64,000 nt of DNA from Aequorivita sp. UBA3180 (lineage in GTDB: Bacteria; Bacteroidota; Bacteroidia; Flavobacteriales; Flavobacteriaceae). The position numbers and the translations under genes are program-made. Positions 43,720-52,902 of this stretch are shown here, piece after piece; the stretch's first letter is position 1, and every line of letters starts with the position of its first letter. Location: positions 94,379 to 158,378 of the forward strand of contig DEXQ01000002.1 of NCBI GenBank assembly GCA_002364215.1. Reading direction: 5' to 3'. The notes beneath the pieces are model-generated. The model did not search any database. It saw only the letters and a program-made list of their open reading frames with translations, and was not told the origin of the DNA.

Positions 43720-45357
43720 ATGGCAAAAGATATAAAATTTGATGTAGAAGCCCGCGACGCAATAAAACGTGGCGTTGACGCATTGGCAAACGCAGTAAAA
43801 GTAACCTTGGGCCCAAAGGGTCGTAACGTGATTATCAGTAAATCCTTTGGCGCACCGCAAGTAACAAAGGATGGTGTTACCGTTGCAAAAGAAATTGAAT
43901 TGGAAGATGCGCTGGAAAATATGGGCGCACAAATGGTGAAGGAAGTAGCTTCAAAAACCAACGATCTTGCTGGTGACGGAACAACAACTGCAACCGTTCT
44001 TGCTCAGGCAATTGTAAAAGAAGGTTTAAAAAATGTTGCTGCTGGCGCAAATCCGATGGATTTGAAACGCGGTATCGATAAAGCCGTTGAAGCCATTGTT
44101 GCAAATCTTGAAAAGCAAACTACGAAAGTTGGCAATTCTTCTGAAATGATAAAGCAAGTAGCTTCAATTTCAGCAAACAACGACGATGTAATTGGCGATT
44201 TGATTGCAAAAGCATTCGGAAAAGTTGGAAAAGAAGGCGTTATCACTGTTGAAGAAGCAAAAGGAACCGAAACTTACGTTGATGTTGTGGAAGGTATGCA
44301 GTTTGATCGCGGCTACCTTTCTCCGTATTTCGTAACCGACACAGAAAAAATGCAAACTGAATTGGAAAATCCAATGATTTTGCTTTACGATAAGAAAATT
44401 TCTTCAATGAAAGATTTGATGCCTGTGCTTGAGCCAGTGGCGCAACAAGGAAAATCTTTATTGATTATTGCAGAAGACGTTGACGGCGAGGCTTTGGCTA
44501 CTTTGGTAGTAAACAAACTTCGTGGTTCTTTGAAAATTGCCGCTGTAAAAGCGCCAGGTTTTGGGGATAGAAGAAAAGCAATGTTGGAGGACATCGCCGT
44601 ATTGACCGGAGGAACCGTTATTGCTGAAGAGCGCGGCTTTACTTTGGAAAATGCAACAATTGATATGTTGGGTTCTGCGGAAACAATTACAATTGACAAA
44701 GACAACACTACAATCGTAAATGGCGCTGGAAACAAGAGCGACATCAAAGGTCGTGTGAACCAAATAAAATCTCAAATAGAATCCACAACTAGCGATTACG
44801 ACAAAGAAAAATTGCAGGAGCGTTTGGCCAAATTGGCTGGCGGTGTTGCAGTTCTTTACGTTGGCGCTGCGTCTGAAGTAGAAATGAAAGAGAAAAAAGA
44901 TCGCGTTGACGATGCACTTCACGCAACCCGCGCGGCTGTTGAGGAAGGTATTGTTGCTGGTGGTGGAGTAGCTTTGGTTCGCGCAATTGAAGTGCTTAAA
45001 AAACTTACTACTGAAACTTTAGACGAAACTACAGGAGTTCAAATTGTAGCTCGTGCTATTGAATCTCCACTTCGTACAATTGTTGAAAACGCTGGTGGTG
45101 AAGGTTCTGTTGTAATCAACAAAGTTTTGGAAGGCAAGAAAAACTTCGGTTATGACGCCAAAACTGAAAAATATGTGGATATGCTAAAAGCTGGTATTAT
45201 CGATCCTAAAAAAGTAACCCGTATCGCGCTTGAAAACGCTGCTTCGGTTGCTGGAATGATCCTTACTACCGAATGTGCTTTGGTTGACATAAAAGAAGAA
45301 AGTGCCGGTGGCGGAATGCCAAGCGGCATGGGAGGCGGAATGCCCGGGATGATGTAA
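43720..45357 (+). CDS. groEL: Chaperonin GroEL
   Basis: 545 residues with the usual apical, intermediate and equatorial segments: the nucleotide-binding DGTTTATVLAQAI, GGVAVLYVGAASEVEMKEKKDRVDDALHATRAAVEEGIVAGGG, and a Gly-Met-rich C-terminal tail (GGGMPSGMGGGMPGMM). It forms the double heptameric ring that folds proteins in an ATP-driven cycle with GroES. A single copy is seen and is followed by a terminator. Confidence 0.98.
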   Translation: MAKDIKFDVEARDAIKRGVDALANAVKVTLGPKGRNVIISKSFGAPQVTKDGVTVAKEIELEDALENMGAQMVKEVASKTNDLAGDGTTTATVLAQAIVKEGLKNVAAGANPMDLKRGIDKAVEAIVANLEKQTTKVGNSSEMIKQVASISANNDDVIGDLIAKAFGKVGKEGVITVEEAKGTETYVDVVEGMQFDRGYLSPYFVTDTEKMQTELENPMILLYDKKISSMKDLMPVLEPVAQQGKSLLIIAEDVDGEALATLVVNKLRGSLKIAAVKAPGFGDRRKAMLEDIAVLTGGTVIAEERGFTLENATIDMLGSAETITIDKDNTTIVNGAGNKSDIKGRVNQIKSQIESTTSDYDKEKLQERLAKLAGGVAVLYVGAASEVEMKEKKDRVDDALHATRAAVEEGIVAGGGVALVRAIEVLKKLTTETLDETTGVQIVARAIESPLRTIVENAGGEGSVVINKVLEGKKNFGYDAKTEKYVDMLKAGIIDPKKVTRIALENAASVAGMILTTECALVDIKEESAGGGMPSGMGGGMPGMM

Positions 45358-45381
45358 TTCCCAAAAGTGATTAATAGAACT

Positions 45382-45417
45382 AAACCTCACAGGTCTTCAA
45401 GATTTGTGAGGTTTTTT
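45382..45417 (+). terminator. Terminator after groEL
   Basis: Stem aaacctcaca / tgtgaggttt with a 13-nt loop, then a T-run. It lies 24 nt after the groEL stop and before the convergent M28 peptidase gene. Confidence 0.85.
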
Positions 45418-45431
45418 TATTTCCGAAATTT

Positions 45432-46661
45432 TTAAAAAGTAACCTCAACTTCTTTCAACTCGCCACCTCTATCAACAATAACTATTGCCGTCTGTCCCTT
45501 TTCAAATTTTGAAAGACTTTTCATATAGCTCATCATATCGGTTACTTCATGCTCGCCCATTTTCACTACTACATCGCCTTTTTGAAGGCCAGCTTTTTGG
45601 GCTGGTTTGTCTTCACTTACGCCATCAATGCGCATGCCTTTTCCGCTGAAAAGATAATCGGGCACCACGCCCAGAGTTACCTTAAAATCTGGAACCACTT
45701 CACTTTCATTTTTAGTTTTTTTAAAGGGAAGTTTCTTTTGGGAATCTAAATCTTTTATAATGCTGAAAATATAATTGGATACCAGCTTCATTCCTTCAAA
45801 ATTCACTTTTTCGGTATCGTCTGAGGGTTTGTGGTAATCTTCGTGCTGCCCAGTGAAAAAATGAAGCACGGGAATATCGGCCAAATAGAATGAGGTATGG
45901 TCGCTCGGCCCAACACCGCTTTCGTTTTCAGAAATTTTCAGTTCGCCTGCATTTGCATTTACTGCTTGTTTTAAAATAGGTGAAGTTCCCACGCCATAAA
46001 CCGCCAAAGTCTTTTCAGAATTGAGCCTTCCAACCATATCCATATTAATCATATAGGTTACTTTTTTGGTGTCGATGGTTGGGTTTTTCACAAAGTAGTT
46101 TGAACCCAACAAACCTTCTTCTTCCCCAGAAAAAGCTATAAAAAGATAATTATTTTTCTTTGGAGAATCATTCTTTTGAAGCGAATCTGCCAAATGCAAC
46201 ATCATTGCAACGCCACTTGCATTATCGTCCGCACCATTGTGTATCGCTTCGCCTTCGCGATACAGCGAGCCTTCGCCACCCATCCCCAAATGATCGTAAT
46301 GCGCACCAATAACGACTGTGTTTTCGGCTTTGTTATCTAAATATGCAATTACGTTTTCACCCGTTTCTGTGCTATCATTGTTTTCTGCAGTAAATTCTGC
46401 CTCTTCATGTGGGTTTTTACTAGCCTTGTATGTGAATTTTTGAAAGTAGTCATCAGTTCCTTTTGATAGTAACCCCAAATCTTCAAATCTTTTTGCAATA
46501 TATACGGCCGCCTTTTTTTCGCCTTCAGAACCTGTTTTTCTTCCGTTTAAACTATCGCTGGCCAAAATGCCAACGTCTTCTTTCATAGAAACCGTTTTTA
46601 CCTTTGCTTCCTTACAGGAGAAAACCAATATTACCAGAAATAACATCAATATTATACGCAT
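45432..46661 (-). CDS. M28 family metallopeptidase with C-terminal PDZ domain (lipoprotein)
   Basis: 409 residues from ATG 46661; a TTG frame start 18 nt upstream is weaker. The signal peptide ends in lipobox LVFSC. Zinc site of M28 peptidases: HYDHLGM, NGADDNASG, GEEEGLLGS, DMVGR and the C-terminal GQHEDYHKPSDD. A PDZ domain (about 335-405: SGKGMRIDGVSEDKPAQKAGLQKGDVV) follows. It is an aminopeptidase or carboxypeptidase acting outside the inner membrane, with the PDZ domain probably binding partners or substrates. Divergent from the TolB-like lipoprotein gene. Confidence 0.9.
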   Translation of the reverse strand: MRIILMLFLVILVFSCKEAKVKTVSMKEDVGILASDSLNGRKTGSEGEKKAAVYIAKRFEDLGLLSKGTDDYFQKFTYKASKNPHEEAEFTAENNDSTETGENVIAYLDNKAENTVVIGAHYDHLGMGGEGSLYREGEAIHNGADDNASGVAMMLHLADSLQKNDSPKKNNYLFIAFSGEEEGLLGSNYFVKNPTIDTKKVTYMINMDMVGRLNSEKTLAVYGVGTSPILKQAVNANAGELKISENESGVGPSDHTSFYLADIPVLHFFTGQHEDYHKPSDDTEKVNFEGMKLVSNYIFSIIKDLDSQKKLPFKKTKNESEVVPDFKVTLGVVPDYLFSGKGMRIDGVSEDKPAQKAGLQKGDVVVKMGEHEVTDMMSYMKSLSKFEKGQTAIVIVDRGGELKEVEVTF

Positions 46662-46692
46662 ATCCTTATTTTTGCTCAAAAATACATTAAAA

Positions 46693-47859
46693 ATGAAAAT
46701 AGTTTATACGCTATTAATTGTTTCCATTTTTACGAGTTGTAAAAATGAAGTGAAGAAAGTTGGAGAAGATTCCCAAAAATCCGAAGACGCTTCGATAGAG
46801 TCTATCTTGAGCGAAGCCGAAAGACTCAGCGTGACATCTGCAGTTCTTGACCCCGAAACAAAAGACACTTTAATTTATCCTGAAGAAAAACACTTCAAAA
46901 ACATCCGCCAAGTAACTTTTGGCGGAGATAATGCAGAGGCGTATTGGAGTTTTGACGACAGTAAACTTATCTTTCAAAGCAATTATAAAAATTGGGGCGT
47001 AAACTGCGACCAAATGTTTTTGATGAATGTTGAAGAAACTTTTAAAGACATGCAACCCCCAATGGTGAGCACCGGAAAAGGCCGTACCACTTGCAGCTAT
47101 TTTATGCCTGATGGTCAACATATTGTTTATGGAAGTACCCACCTGAAAGACGAAAATTGTCCTGAAGCCCCATTAAAAAAAGATGGTAAATATGTATGGT
47201 CCATATATGATAGCTTCGACATTTTTGTGGCCGATCTTGATGGAAATATTACTGCGCAACTTACCAAAGAACTTGGCTACGATGCCGAAGCAACCGTTTC
47301 ACCAAAAGGTGATAAAATTGTTTTCACCTCCATGCGCAGCGGCGATTTGGAGCTTTACACCATGGATCTTGACGGAAAAAACGTAAAGCAAATAACAAAT
47401 GAATTGGGCTATGATGGGGGCGCATTCTTTTCGCCTGATGGAAGTAAATTGATATTTCGCGCTTCCCGTCCAAAAACCGAAACCGAAATTAAGGAATATA
47501 AAGATTTGTTAGCCCAAGGTTTGGTGCAACCCACCGAAATGGAACTTTTTATCTGCAATGCGGACGGCAGTGAACTTCGCCAATTGACGCATTTGGGCAA
47601 CGCAAATTGGGCACCATTTTTTCATCCTTCTGGAAAAAAGATTTTGTTCTCCAGTAATTTTGAGGCTGAAAAAGGGTTTCCTTTCAATCTTTATTTGATT
47701 GATATTGATGGGAAGAATTTAGAACGCGTAACGCACGGAAAAACTTTTGATGCGTTTCCAGTATTTTCAAACGATGGCAAAAAGTTGGCATTCTCTTCCA
47801 ACAGAAATAACGGAGGAGGTCGTGACACCAATCTGTTTATTGCTGAATGGCAAGACTAA
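46693..47859 (+). CDS. TolB-like (PD40 beta-propeller) lipoprotein
   Basis: 388 residues from ATG 46693. An open frame extends upstream into the divergent gene, but ATG 46693 begins a clean lipoprotein signal (MKIVYTLLIVSIFTSC). After a short linker come five or six WD40-like PD40 units with the pattern ATVSPKGDKIVFTSMRSGDLELYTMDLDG, characteristic of TolB-type beta-propellers. Probably a periplasmic or surface scaffold or signalling protein; the exact role is unknown. A dispersed repeat (46791-46836) lies within codons 33-48. Confidence 0.85.
   Translation: MKIVYTLLIVSIFTSCKNEVKKVGEDSQKSEDASIESILSEAERLSVTSAVLDPETKDTLIYPEEKHFKNIRQVTFGGDNAEAYWSFDDSKLIFQSNYKNWGVNCDQMFLMNVEETFKDMQPPMVSTGKGRTTCSYFMPDGQHIVYGSTHLKDENCPEAPLKKDGKYVWSIYDSFDIFVADLDGNITAQLTKELGYDAEATVSPKGDKIVFTSMRSGDLELYTMDLDGKNVKQITNELGYDGGAFFSPDGSKLIFRASRPKTETEIKEYKDLLAQGLVQPTEMELFICNADGSELRQLTHLGNANWAPFFHPSGKKILFSSNFEAEKGFPFNLYLIDIDGKNLERVTHGKTFDAFPVFSNDGKKLAFSSNRNNGGGRDTNLFIAEWQD
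46791..46836 (+). repeat. In-frame dispersed repeat inside the TolB-like gene
   Basis: The stretch cgatagagtctatcttgagc followed by gaagccgaaag and actcagcgtgacat carries the gagcgNagNcgaaag core of the dispersed repeat and part of its inverted form. It codes SIESILSEAERLSVTSA, a hydrophilic insert after the lipid-anchored linker of the host protein, in a place that tolerates insertion. Confidence 0.5.
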
Positions 47860-47902
47860 AAAGATTGTTGATTGTTGATTGAAAATCTAAAAAAAACGGT
47901 TT

Positions 47903-49282
47903 GTGAATTTTATTAAACTATATAAAATCCCACTTTTACTTGCCGTTCTTTCCATTGCCTTTTATATCAGTTTTGCATATGATCTTGAGCGAAGTGATTT
48001 TATACAACTCATCTCGCTTTACGCTGCGCTGTTTTTTACTACCTATCTTTTTATTGAGAAATTCAAACTCAATTTTTGGTTTTTAGCTTGCTTGGGAATT
48101 ACTTTTCGGCTGGTTTTTACTCTGGCAATCCCAAATCTTTCGCAGGATTTTTATCGGTTTTTGTGGGATGGGCGCTTGCTTTTACAAGGCGTTAGCCCGT
48201 ATTTATTTACACCAGATTCCAAAACCATTGTAAATATTTCGGTTGCGCAGTTCCAGGTTCTGATTGAAGGAATGGGGCCACTTAACGCAAGCCATTTCAG
48301 CAATTATCCGCCTGTTAACCAACTGTTTTTTGCAGTTGCCGCAATGTTTGCGGGCAAAAGTATTTTGGGCTCAGTGGTTGTCTTGCGCGTGCTGATTTTT
48401 TTGGCAGATGTTGGTATTCTTTATTTCGGAAAGAAGATTTTGGGGAAATTGAATCTTCCCGTTAAAAACATTTTCTGGTTTTTTCTGAATCCTTTTATCA
48501 TTATTGAACTTACTGGAAATCTTCATTTTGAAGGGGTGATGCTTTTCTTTTTAGTTTGGGCACTGTATTTACTTTTTAAGGGAAAATGGGTTTGGGCGGC
48601 ATTTTTAATCGGGATTTCTATTTCGGCGAAGTTGATTCCGCTTTTGTTTTTACCATTGTTTTTGAAGTATTTTATTAAAAAGGAGGTTTCGACGGAGCGT
48701 GTTTTGAACGGAGTCGAAAGGTTCAACCTGACATATTTACTACGATTTTATACAGTAATATTTATTTCCGCAGGTATTACTTTTCTTCCATTTCTTTCTT
48801 TTGAATTTATTCAGCATTTTTCAGCAACTATCGCTCTTTGGTTTCAAAATTTTGAGTTTAATGCTAGTGTTTATTATCTAATTCGTTGGGTTGGATTTAA
48901 AATTGTGGGATGGAATGTGATTGGAACGGTTGGAAAAATTCTTCCTGTTTTGGTACTTCTTTTCGTTTTGGGACTCGCTTTTTTCAGAAAAAACAAAACA
49001 CTGAGACAGTTGATAACCGCAATGCTTTTTGCGGTTTCAATTTACTTTTTACTTTCAACAACCGTGCATCCGTGGTATGTGGCCACTCCCCTTTTGCTTT
49101 CCGTATTTACGAAATATAAATTTCCGATTGTTTGGAGTTTTATGGTAGTGCTGAGTTATTCAGCATATGGCGAAAATGGTTTTGACGAAAAGATTTGGTT
49201 GGTGGCGCTGGAATATTTAGTAGTGATTGGGTTTGTGATTTGGGAGTTGTACCCCTTCTGTCATAAAAATTATTTTCAATAA
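47903..49282 (+). CDS. Multi-pass membrane glycosyltransferase (GT-C/GT87-like)
   Basis: 459 residues with about ten membrane helices. The first extracytoplasmic loop has the strong FLWDGRLLLQGVSPY motif, and a later loop has NYPPVNQLFFAVAAMF and STTVHPWYVATP. These are features of GT-C glycosyltransferases that use polyprenyl-phosphate sugars, such as GT87 mannosyltransferases. The start is GTG 47903, following a tandem gattgttgattg repeat. The C-terminal part between helices includes an in-frame repeat insert (about residues 262-277). Acceptor unknown; carotenoid or glycolipid decoration is possible. Confidence 0.75.
   Translation: MNFIKLYKIPLLLAVLSIAFYISFAYDLERSDFIQLISLYAALFFTTYLFIEKFKLNFWFLACLGITFRLVFTLAIPNLSQDFYRFLWDGRLLLQGVSPYLFTPDSKTIVNISVAQFQVLIEGMGPLNASHFSNYPPVNQLFFAVAAMFAGKSILGSVVVLRVLIFLADVGILYFGKKILGKLNLPVKNIFWFFLNPFIIIELTGNLHFEGVMLFFLVWALYLLFKGKWVWAAFLIGISISAKLIPLLFLPLFLKYFIKKEVSTERVLNGVERFNLTYLLRFYTVIFISAGITFLPFLSFEFIQHFSATIALWFQNFEFNASVYYLIRWVGFKIVGWNVIGTVGKILPVLVLLFVLGLAFFRKNKTLRQLITAMLFAVSIYFLLSTTVHPWYVATPLLLSVFTKYKFPIVWSFMVVLSYSAYGENGFDEKIWLVALEYLVVIGFVIWELYPFCHKNYFQ
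48685..48734 (+). repeat. In-frame dispersed repeat inside the glycosyltransferase
   Basis: The stretch ggtttcgacggagcgtg ... aacggagtcgaaaggttc ... acctgacat carries inverted ends TTTCGAC / GTCGAAA and the gagtcgaaagg core. It codes KEVSTERVLNGVERFNLT, a hydrophilic insert in a loop of an otherwise hydrophobic protein. Confidence 0.6.
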
Positions 49283-49293
49283 TCTTTATGACA

Positions 49294-49316
49294 CCTTCCC
49301 CTGAAAAAGGGGAAGG
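49294..49316 (+). terminator. Convergent hairpin between the glycosyltransferase and GNAT-nitrilase genes
   Basis: Perfect 8-bp stem ccttcccc / ggggaagg with loop tgaaaaa, placed between converging genes. No T-run follows, so it may be a transcription stop aided by other factors or one more dispersed palindrome. Confidence 0.55.
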
Positions 49317-49333
49317 AACCATATTTATATATT

Positions 49334-50872
49334 TTATTTCTTTACCCGCTCCAATCTATAAAAATCCTTTCTTCTATCCTTCAAATTTCTAACTGCGCCA
49401 AATGTGTGCAGCTCGCGAAGCAAATCGATGTCCACATCGGCTACCAAAATCATTTCGGTGTTTGGGGTTGCTTCGGCTTTTATTCCATTATTGGGAAAAG
49501 AGAAATCACACGGAGTGAAAACGGCACTTTGAGCATACTGGATATCCATATTATGAACCTTTGGTAGGTTTCCAACGCTTCCCGCAATGGCTACGTAGCA
49601 TTCGTTTTCAACGGCTCTTGCTTGCGCGCATAATCTTACTCGGGAATAACCGTTTTGGGTATCTGTGAGAAATGGGACAAAAAGGATATCCATTCCTTCG
49701 TCGGAAAGTAAACGCGATAATTCCGGAAACTCGGAATCGTAACAGATTAGCACTCCAATTTTTCCACAGTCGGTATCAAAAGTTTTTAGGGAATTCCCGT
49801 TTACCATTCCCCAAACACGCTCTTCATCGGGTGTAACGTGAATTTTTTCGTAACGTTCCACGCTTCCGTCGCGACGGCATAGGTAGCCTACGTTATAAAG
49901 CTTTCCTCGGACCATTTCGGGCATGCTTCCGGTAATGATATTTATATTGTAAGATATGGAAAGCTGGGAAAGCTTTTCGGTAATCTCTTTGGTATACTTA
50001 GCCAATTCGCGGATTGCATCCGGCTCGCTCATATGGTTGTATTTTGCCATGAGCGGAGCGTTGAAAAACTCTGGAAACATCGCAAAATCGCAACGATACC
50101 CTGCAACACTGTCTATAAAATATTCTGCTTGGTGCATCAATTCTTCCATTCCGGAATAGCTTCTCATTTGCCACTGGATTAACCCCAAGCGCACTACACT
50201 CTTTACTGCAGAAGGTCTTGGTTTTTTTTCGGGTTTGGTGTAATAGATATTATCCCATTCCATTAAAACCGCGAATTCTCCGGAGGCCTTATCGCCTTCC
50301 AAATAACTTTTTAAAACACGTACAGGGTGAAAATCGTTTGAAATCTGGAAGTTCAGCACGGGGTCGTCAATCTGTTTGCGTTTTACTTTTTCTATGTACT
50401 GCTTTGGAGAAAGTTTCTCTGCGTGCAAATGGTAATTTGGCATTCTTCCGCCAAAAACAATACTTTTCAAATTTAAATTTTCACACAATTCTTTCCTGTA
50501 ATCGTACAATCTTCTTCCCAAGCGCAGACCGCGAAAGTCCGGACGGATAAATACGTCTATTCCGTAAAGCACATCGCCTTCGGGGTCGTGAATACTAAAA
50601 GTGGGATCGTCAGTAATGTCTTTATAGGTATGTTTCTCGCCCAACTCGTCAAAGTCTACAATAATGGAGAGCGCACAACCCGCAATTTCTCCATCGGCCA
50701 TAATCACTACTTGTCCTTCGGGAAAAATATCGATTAGGTTACCGATTTCGTTGATTTTCCAATAGCTGTTTGGAAGTCCGCCATAAGATTGAATGGTAGC
50801 CTCTTTCAACGCTTCGTAATCTTTCAGCGTCAAAAATTTCAATTCTATATTTTCAATCTTCTGGTTTTCCAT
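49334..50872 (-). CDS. GNAT acetyltransferase-nitrilase fusion
   Basis: 512 residues. The N-terminal half (about 1-200) is a GNAT fold with RGLRLGRRLYDYR as the acetyl-CoA pyrophosphate loop. The C-terminal half (about 225-505) is a carbon-nitrogen hydrolase with catalytic Glu (FPEFFNAP), Lys (YEKIHVTPDE) and Cys (LICYDSEFP). This bifunctional architecture is a known family in Bacteroidota. The substrates are undetermined; a peptide or polyamine amide would suit the neighbouring polyamine operon, but that is inference. Confidence 0.85.
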   Translation of the reverse strand: MENQKIENIELKFLTLKDYEALKEATIQSYGGLPNSYWKINEIGNLIDIFPEGQVVIMADGEIAGCALSIIVDFDELGEKHTYKDITDDPTFSIHDPEGDVLYGIDVFIRPDFRGLRLGRRLYDYRKELCENLNLKSIVFGGRMPNYHLHAEKLSPKQYIEKVKRKQIDDPVLNFQISNDFHPVRVLKSYLEGDKASGEFAVLMEWDNIYYTKPEKKPRPSAVKSVVRLGLIQWQMRSYSGMEELMHQAEYFIDSVAGYRCDFAMFPEFFNAPLMAKYNHMSEPDAIRELAKYTKEITEKLSQLSISYNINIITGSMPEMVRGKLYNVGYLCRRDGSVERYEKIHVTPDEERVWGMVNGNSLKTFDTDCGKIGVLICYDSEFPELSRLLSDEGMDILFVPFLTDTQNGYSRVRLCAQARAVENECYVAIAGSVGNLPKVHNMDIQYAQSAVFTPCDFSFPNNGIKAEATPNTEMILVADVDIDLLRELHTFGAVRNLKDRRKDFYRLERVKK

Positions 50873-50903
50873 GCTGTTATTTTATTAAATAATCCAAAAA
50901 TCC

Positions 50904-50931
50904 TTTCCCCCAACGCTCTTGTTGAGGGAAA
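50904..50931 (-). terminator. Terminator-like hairpin ending the polyamine operon
   Basis: Inverted repeat tttccccc-caac / gttg-agggaaa (one mismatch bulge) around loop gctctt, with GGATTTTTGG on the minus-strand downstream side. It lies between the deoxyhypusine-synthase-like gene and the GNAT-nitrilase gene. Confidence 0.5.
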
Positions 50932-50981
50932 CGATTTCGGTTTTTTTTATTCGTATTTGTATGAAAAATGTATAACTATTT

Positions 50982-51959
50982 TTACATACCCAAAAGGTAC
51001 GCAAAAATTAGAGGCGCAACGATAGTCGCATCACTTTCTATGATGAATTTTGGAGTATCAATATCCAGTTTTCCCCAAGTAATTTTTTCGTTTGGAACAG
51101 CTCCGGAATAACTTCCAAAACTGGTTGTAGAATCACTGATTTGGCAGAAATAACTCCAAAACGGTGTATCGGTCCGCTCCATATCTTGATAGAGCATTGG
51201 CACCACACAGATTGGGAAATCTCCAGCTATTCCCCCACCAATCTGGAAGAAACCGATTCCTTTTTCTGAATTATCCGTGTACCAATCTGCAAGAAAAGTC
51301 ATGTATTCTATTCCACTTTTCATTGTGGAAGCTTTCAATTCGCCTTTCAAAACGTAGCTGGCGAAGATGTTTCCCATCGTGCTATCCTCCCAGCCTGGAC
51401 AAACTATTGGTAAGTTCTTTTCTGCGGCGGCGTACATCCACGAGTCTTTTAAATCTATTTCGTAATGTTCTTCCATCACACCACTTAAAAGCAGTTTGTA
51501 CATATATTCGTGCGGAAGGTAGCGTTCGCCTTTGGCTTCGGCTTCTTTCCATAGTTTCACGATGTGTTCTTGGATTCTTCTGAAGGCTTCTTCTTCGGGA
51601 ATACACGTATCGGTTACGCGGTTCATTCCTTTTTCAAGCAAATCCCACTCATCCTGCGGGGTTAAATCTCGGTAGTTTGGCACACGCTTGTAATGGCTGT
51701 GCGCCACAAGATTCATAATATCTTCCTCCAGGTTTGCGCCCGTACAGGAAATAATATGTACTTTATCCTGACGGATCATTTCGGCAAAAATCTTTCCCAA
51801 TTCTGCAGTACTCATAGCACCGGCGAGGGAAACGAGCATTTTTGAACCTTGGTTCAACTGGGCTTCATACCCTTTTGCGGCATCCACGAGAGCGGCGGCA
51901 TTAAAGTGTAAATAATATTTTTCAATAAATTGGGAAATAGATCCTTTGCTAGTATTCAT
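50982..51959 (-). CDS. Deoxyhypusine synthase-like protein
   Basis: 325 residues from ATG 51959; an open frame continues upstream inside the agmatinase gene, but this ATG gives the expected family N-terminus (MNTSKGSISQFIEKYY). Family features are the NAD-binding LVSLAGAMSTAELGKIF, CTGANLEEDIMN, and the C-terminal GGGIAGDFPICVVP and SGAVPNEKITWGK. Eukaryotic and archaeal enzymes modify eIF5A; bacteria lack eIF5A, and these homologues are thought to work in polyamine metabolism (homospermidine-type reactions). It overlaps the agmatinase gene by 11 nt and closes a speA-speB-type operon. Confidence 0.85.
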   Translation of the reverse strand: MNTSKGSISQFIEKYYLHFNAAALVDAAKGYEAQLNQGSKMLVSLAGAMSTAELGKIFAEMIRQDKVHIISCTGANLEEDIMNLVAHSHYKRVPNYRDLTPQDEWDLLEKGMNRVTDTCIPEEEAFRRIQEHIVKLWKEAEAKGERYLPHEYMYKLLLSGVMEEHYEIDLKDSWMYAAAEKNLPIVCPGWEDSTMGNIFASYVLKGELKASTMKSGIEYMTFLADWYTDNSEKGIGFFQIGGGIAGDFPICVVPMLYQDMERTDTPFWSYFCQISDSTTSFGSYSGAVPNEKITWGKLDIDTPKFIIESDATIVAPLIFAYLLGM

Positions 51960-52902
51960 CTTCTTCTGTATTAAATTTTGAATTTCCTTTTTTGCCTGCC
52001 TCGAGCGGAGCCGAGAGGTTAAAATTGCTTTCGTATTCGTCTTCTTCGTCCGTGCCTGCAAATTTGTATGTCAACATTTTATAGTAAAGTTTTGCAGCTA
52101 CAAAATCGGAGGCTCTTTCTTCCGGATTTGGACAAAGCTCTACAATGTCAAACCCAACCACATTTCTTTCCTCAAAAACCTGTTTTAGGAAATCGAGTGT
52201 TTCGTACCAAAAAAGTCCGCCGGGCTCTGGGGTTCCGGTTGAAGGCAGGATTGAAGGATCCAAAGCATCCAGATCGAAAGTAATGAAAACATTGTCTCCC
52301 AGAGCTTCAATAACCTTATCCATCCAGTATTCGTCTTTTGCCATGTCGTGTGCAAAAAATACTTTTTCATCATCCATTACAGTAGTTTCTGCCACGTCCA
52401 TACTGCGAATACCCACTTGTACAAGGTTAGTGGTTTGACTTGCTTCATATACCGCACAGGCGTGGTTGCACTTGCTCCCGTGAAATTCCTTGCGTAAATC
52501 TGCGTGTGCATCTATGTGAAGCACTGTAAGATTGTCAAAACACTCATTGAATGCGCGGATAGTACCTATGGAAATGCTGTGCTCGCCACCAAAAATGGTT
52601 ACAAACTTATTTCGTTTTATATAGTCTTTTGTGGTTTTATGTACTTCGGAAACCACGGCTTCCGGAGAGGAATTTTCTGTAATTGCATCGGCAAGATACA
52701 CTCCCTGTTTGTAGACCTCTGTTTGGGTTTCAATGTCGTAAAGCTCCATATTTTCTGAAGCATCCAAGAATGCTTCTGGACCTTTGTCGGCACCTTTTTG
52801 CCAAGTGCTGGTTCCATCGTAAGGAACTGGGATCAATACAATTTTTGATGTTTCTAGGACCGCATATTTTTGCGGGATGCCTGCGTACGTCTTAGTGCTC
52901 AT
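51949..52902 (-). CDS. Agmatinase / arginase-family enzyme
   Basis: 317 residues with all metal boxes intact: FGGEHSISIG, IDAHADLR and FDLDALDPS. Agmatinase converts agmatine to putrescine and urea, and its place right after speA makes that reaction most likely. Start and stop overlap the neighbours by 11 nt each. The C-terminal 40 residues are acidic and include an insert, NLSAPLEAG, encoded by a dispersed repeat (52000-52022). It contrasts with the metal-site-degenerate ureohydrolase at 27960-29123. Confidence 0.9.
   Translation of the reverse strand: MSTKTYAGIPQKYAVLETSKIVLIPVPYDGTSTWQKGADKGPEAFLDASENMELYDIETQTEVYKQGVYLADAITENSSPEAVVSEVHKTTKDYIKRNKFVTIFGGEHSISIGTIRAFNECFDNLTVLHIDAHADLRKEFHGSKCNHACAVYEASQTTNLVQVGIRSMDVAETTVMDDEKVFFAHDMAKDEYWMDKVIEALGDNVFITFDLDALDPSILPSTGTPEPGGLFWYETLDFLKQVFEERNVVGFDIVELCPNPEERASDFVAAKLYYKMLTYKFAGTDEEDEYESNFNLSAPLEAGKKGNSKFNTEEDEY
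52000..52022 (+). repeat. In-frame dispersed repeat inside the agmatinase gene
   Basis: The plus-strand stretch cctcgagcggagccgagagg is a short palindrome with the gagcggagNcga core of the dispersed repeat. In the minus-strand gene it codes NLSAPLEAG in the C-terminal tail, a region outside the folded enzyme. Confidence 0.6.

Noticed and set aside
44385..44922. Long antisense frames within groEL
   Set aside because: Highly conserved sense codons (groEL) produce open antisense frames by base composition. They show no start signal or family likeness.
46567..46692. Extended N-terminus of the TolB-like protein
   Set aside because: These codons overlap the divergent M28 gene, and ATG 46693 opens a clear lipoprotein signal peptide.
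49294..49316. Hairpin as part of a transposon end
   Set aside because: No target-site duplication or transposase gene is nearby, and the position between convergent genes is typical of a stop signal.
51960..52061. Extended N-terminus of the deoxyhypusine synthase-like protein
   Set aside because: It lies in the agmatinase gene and has an Arg/Lys-rich sequence unlike the family; ATG 51959 fits.
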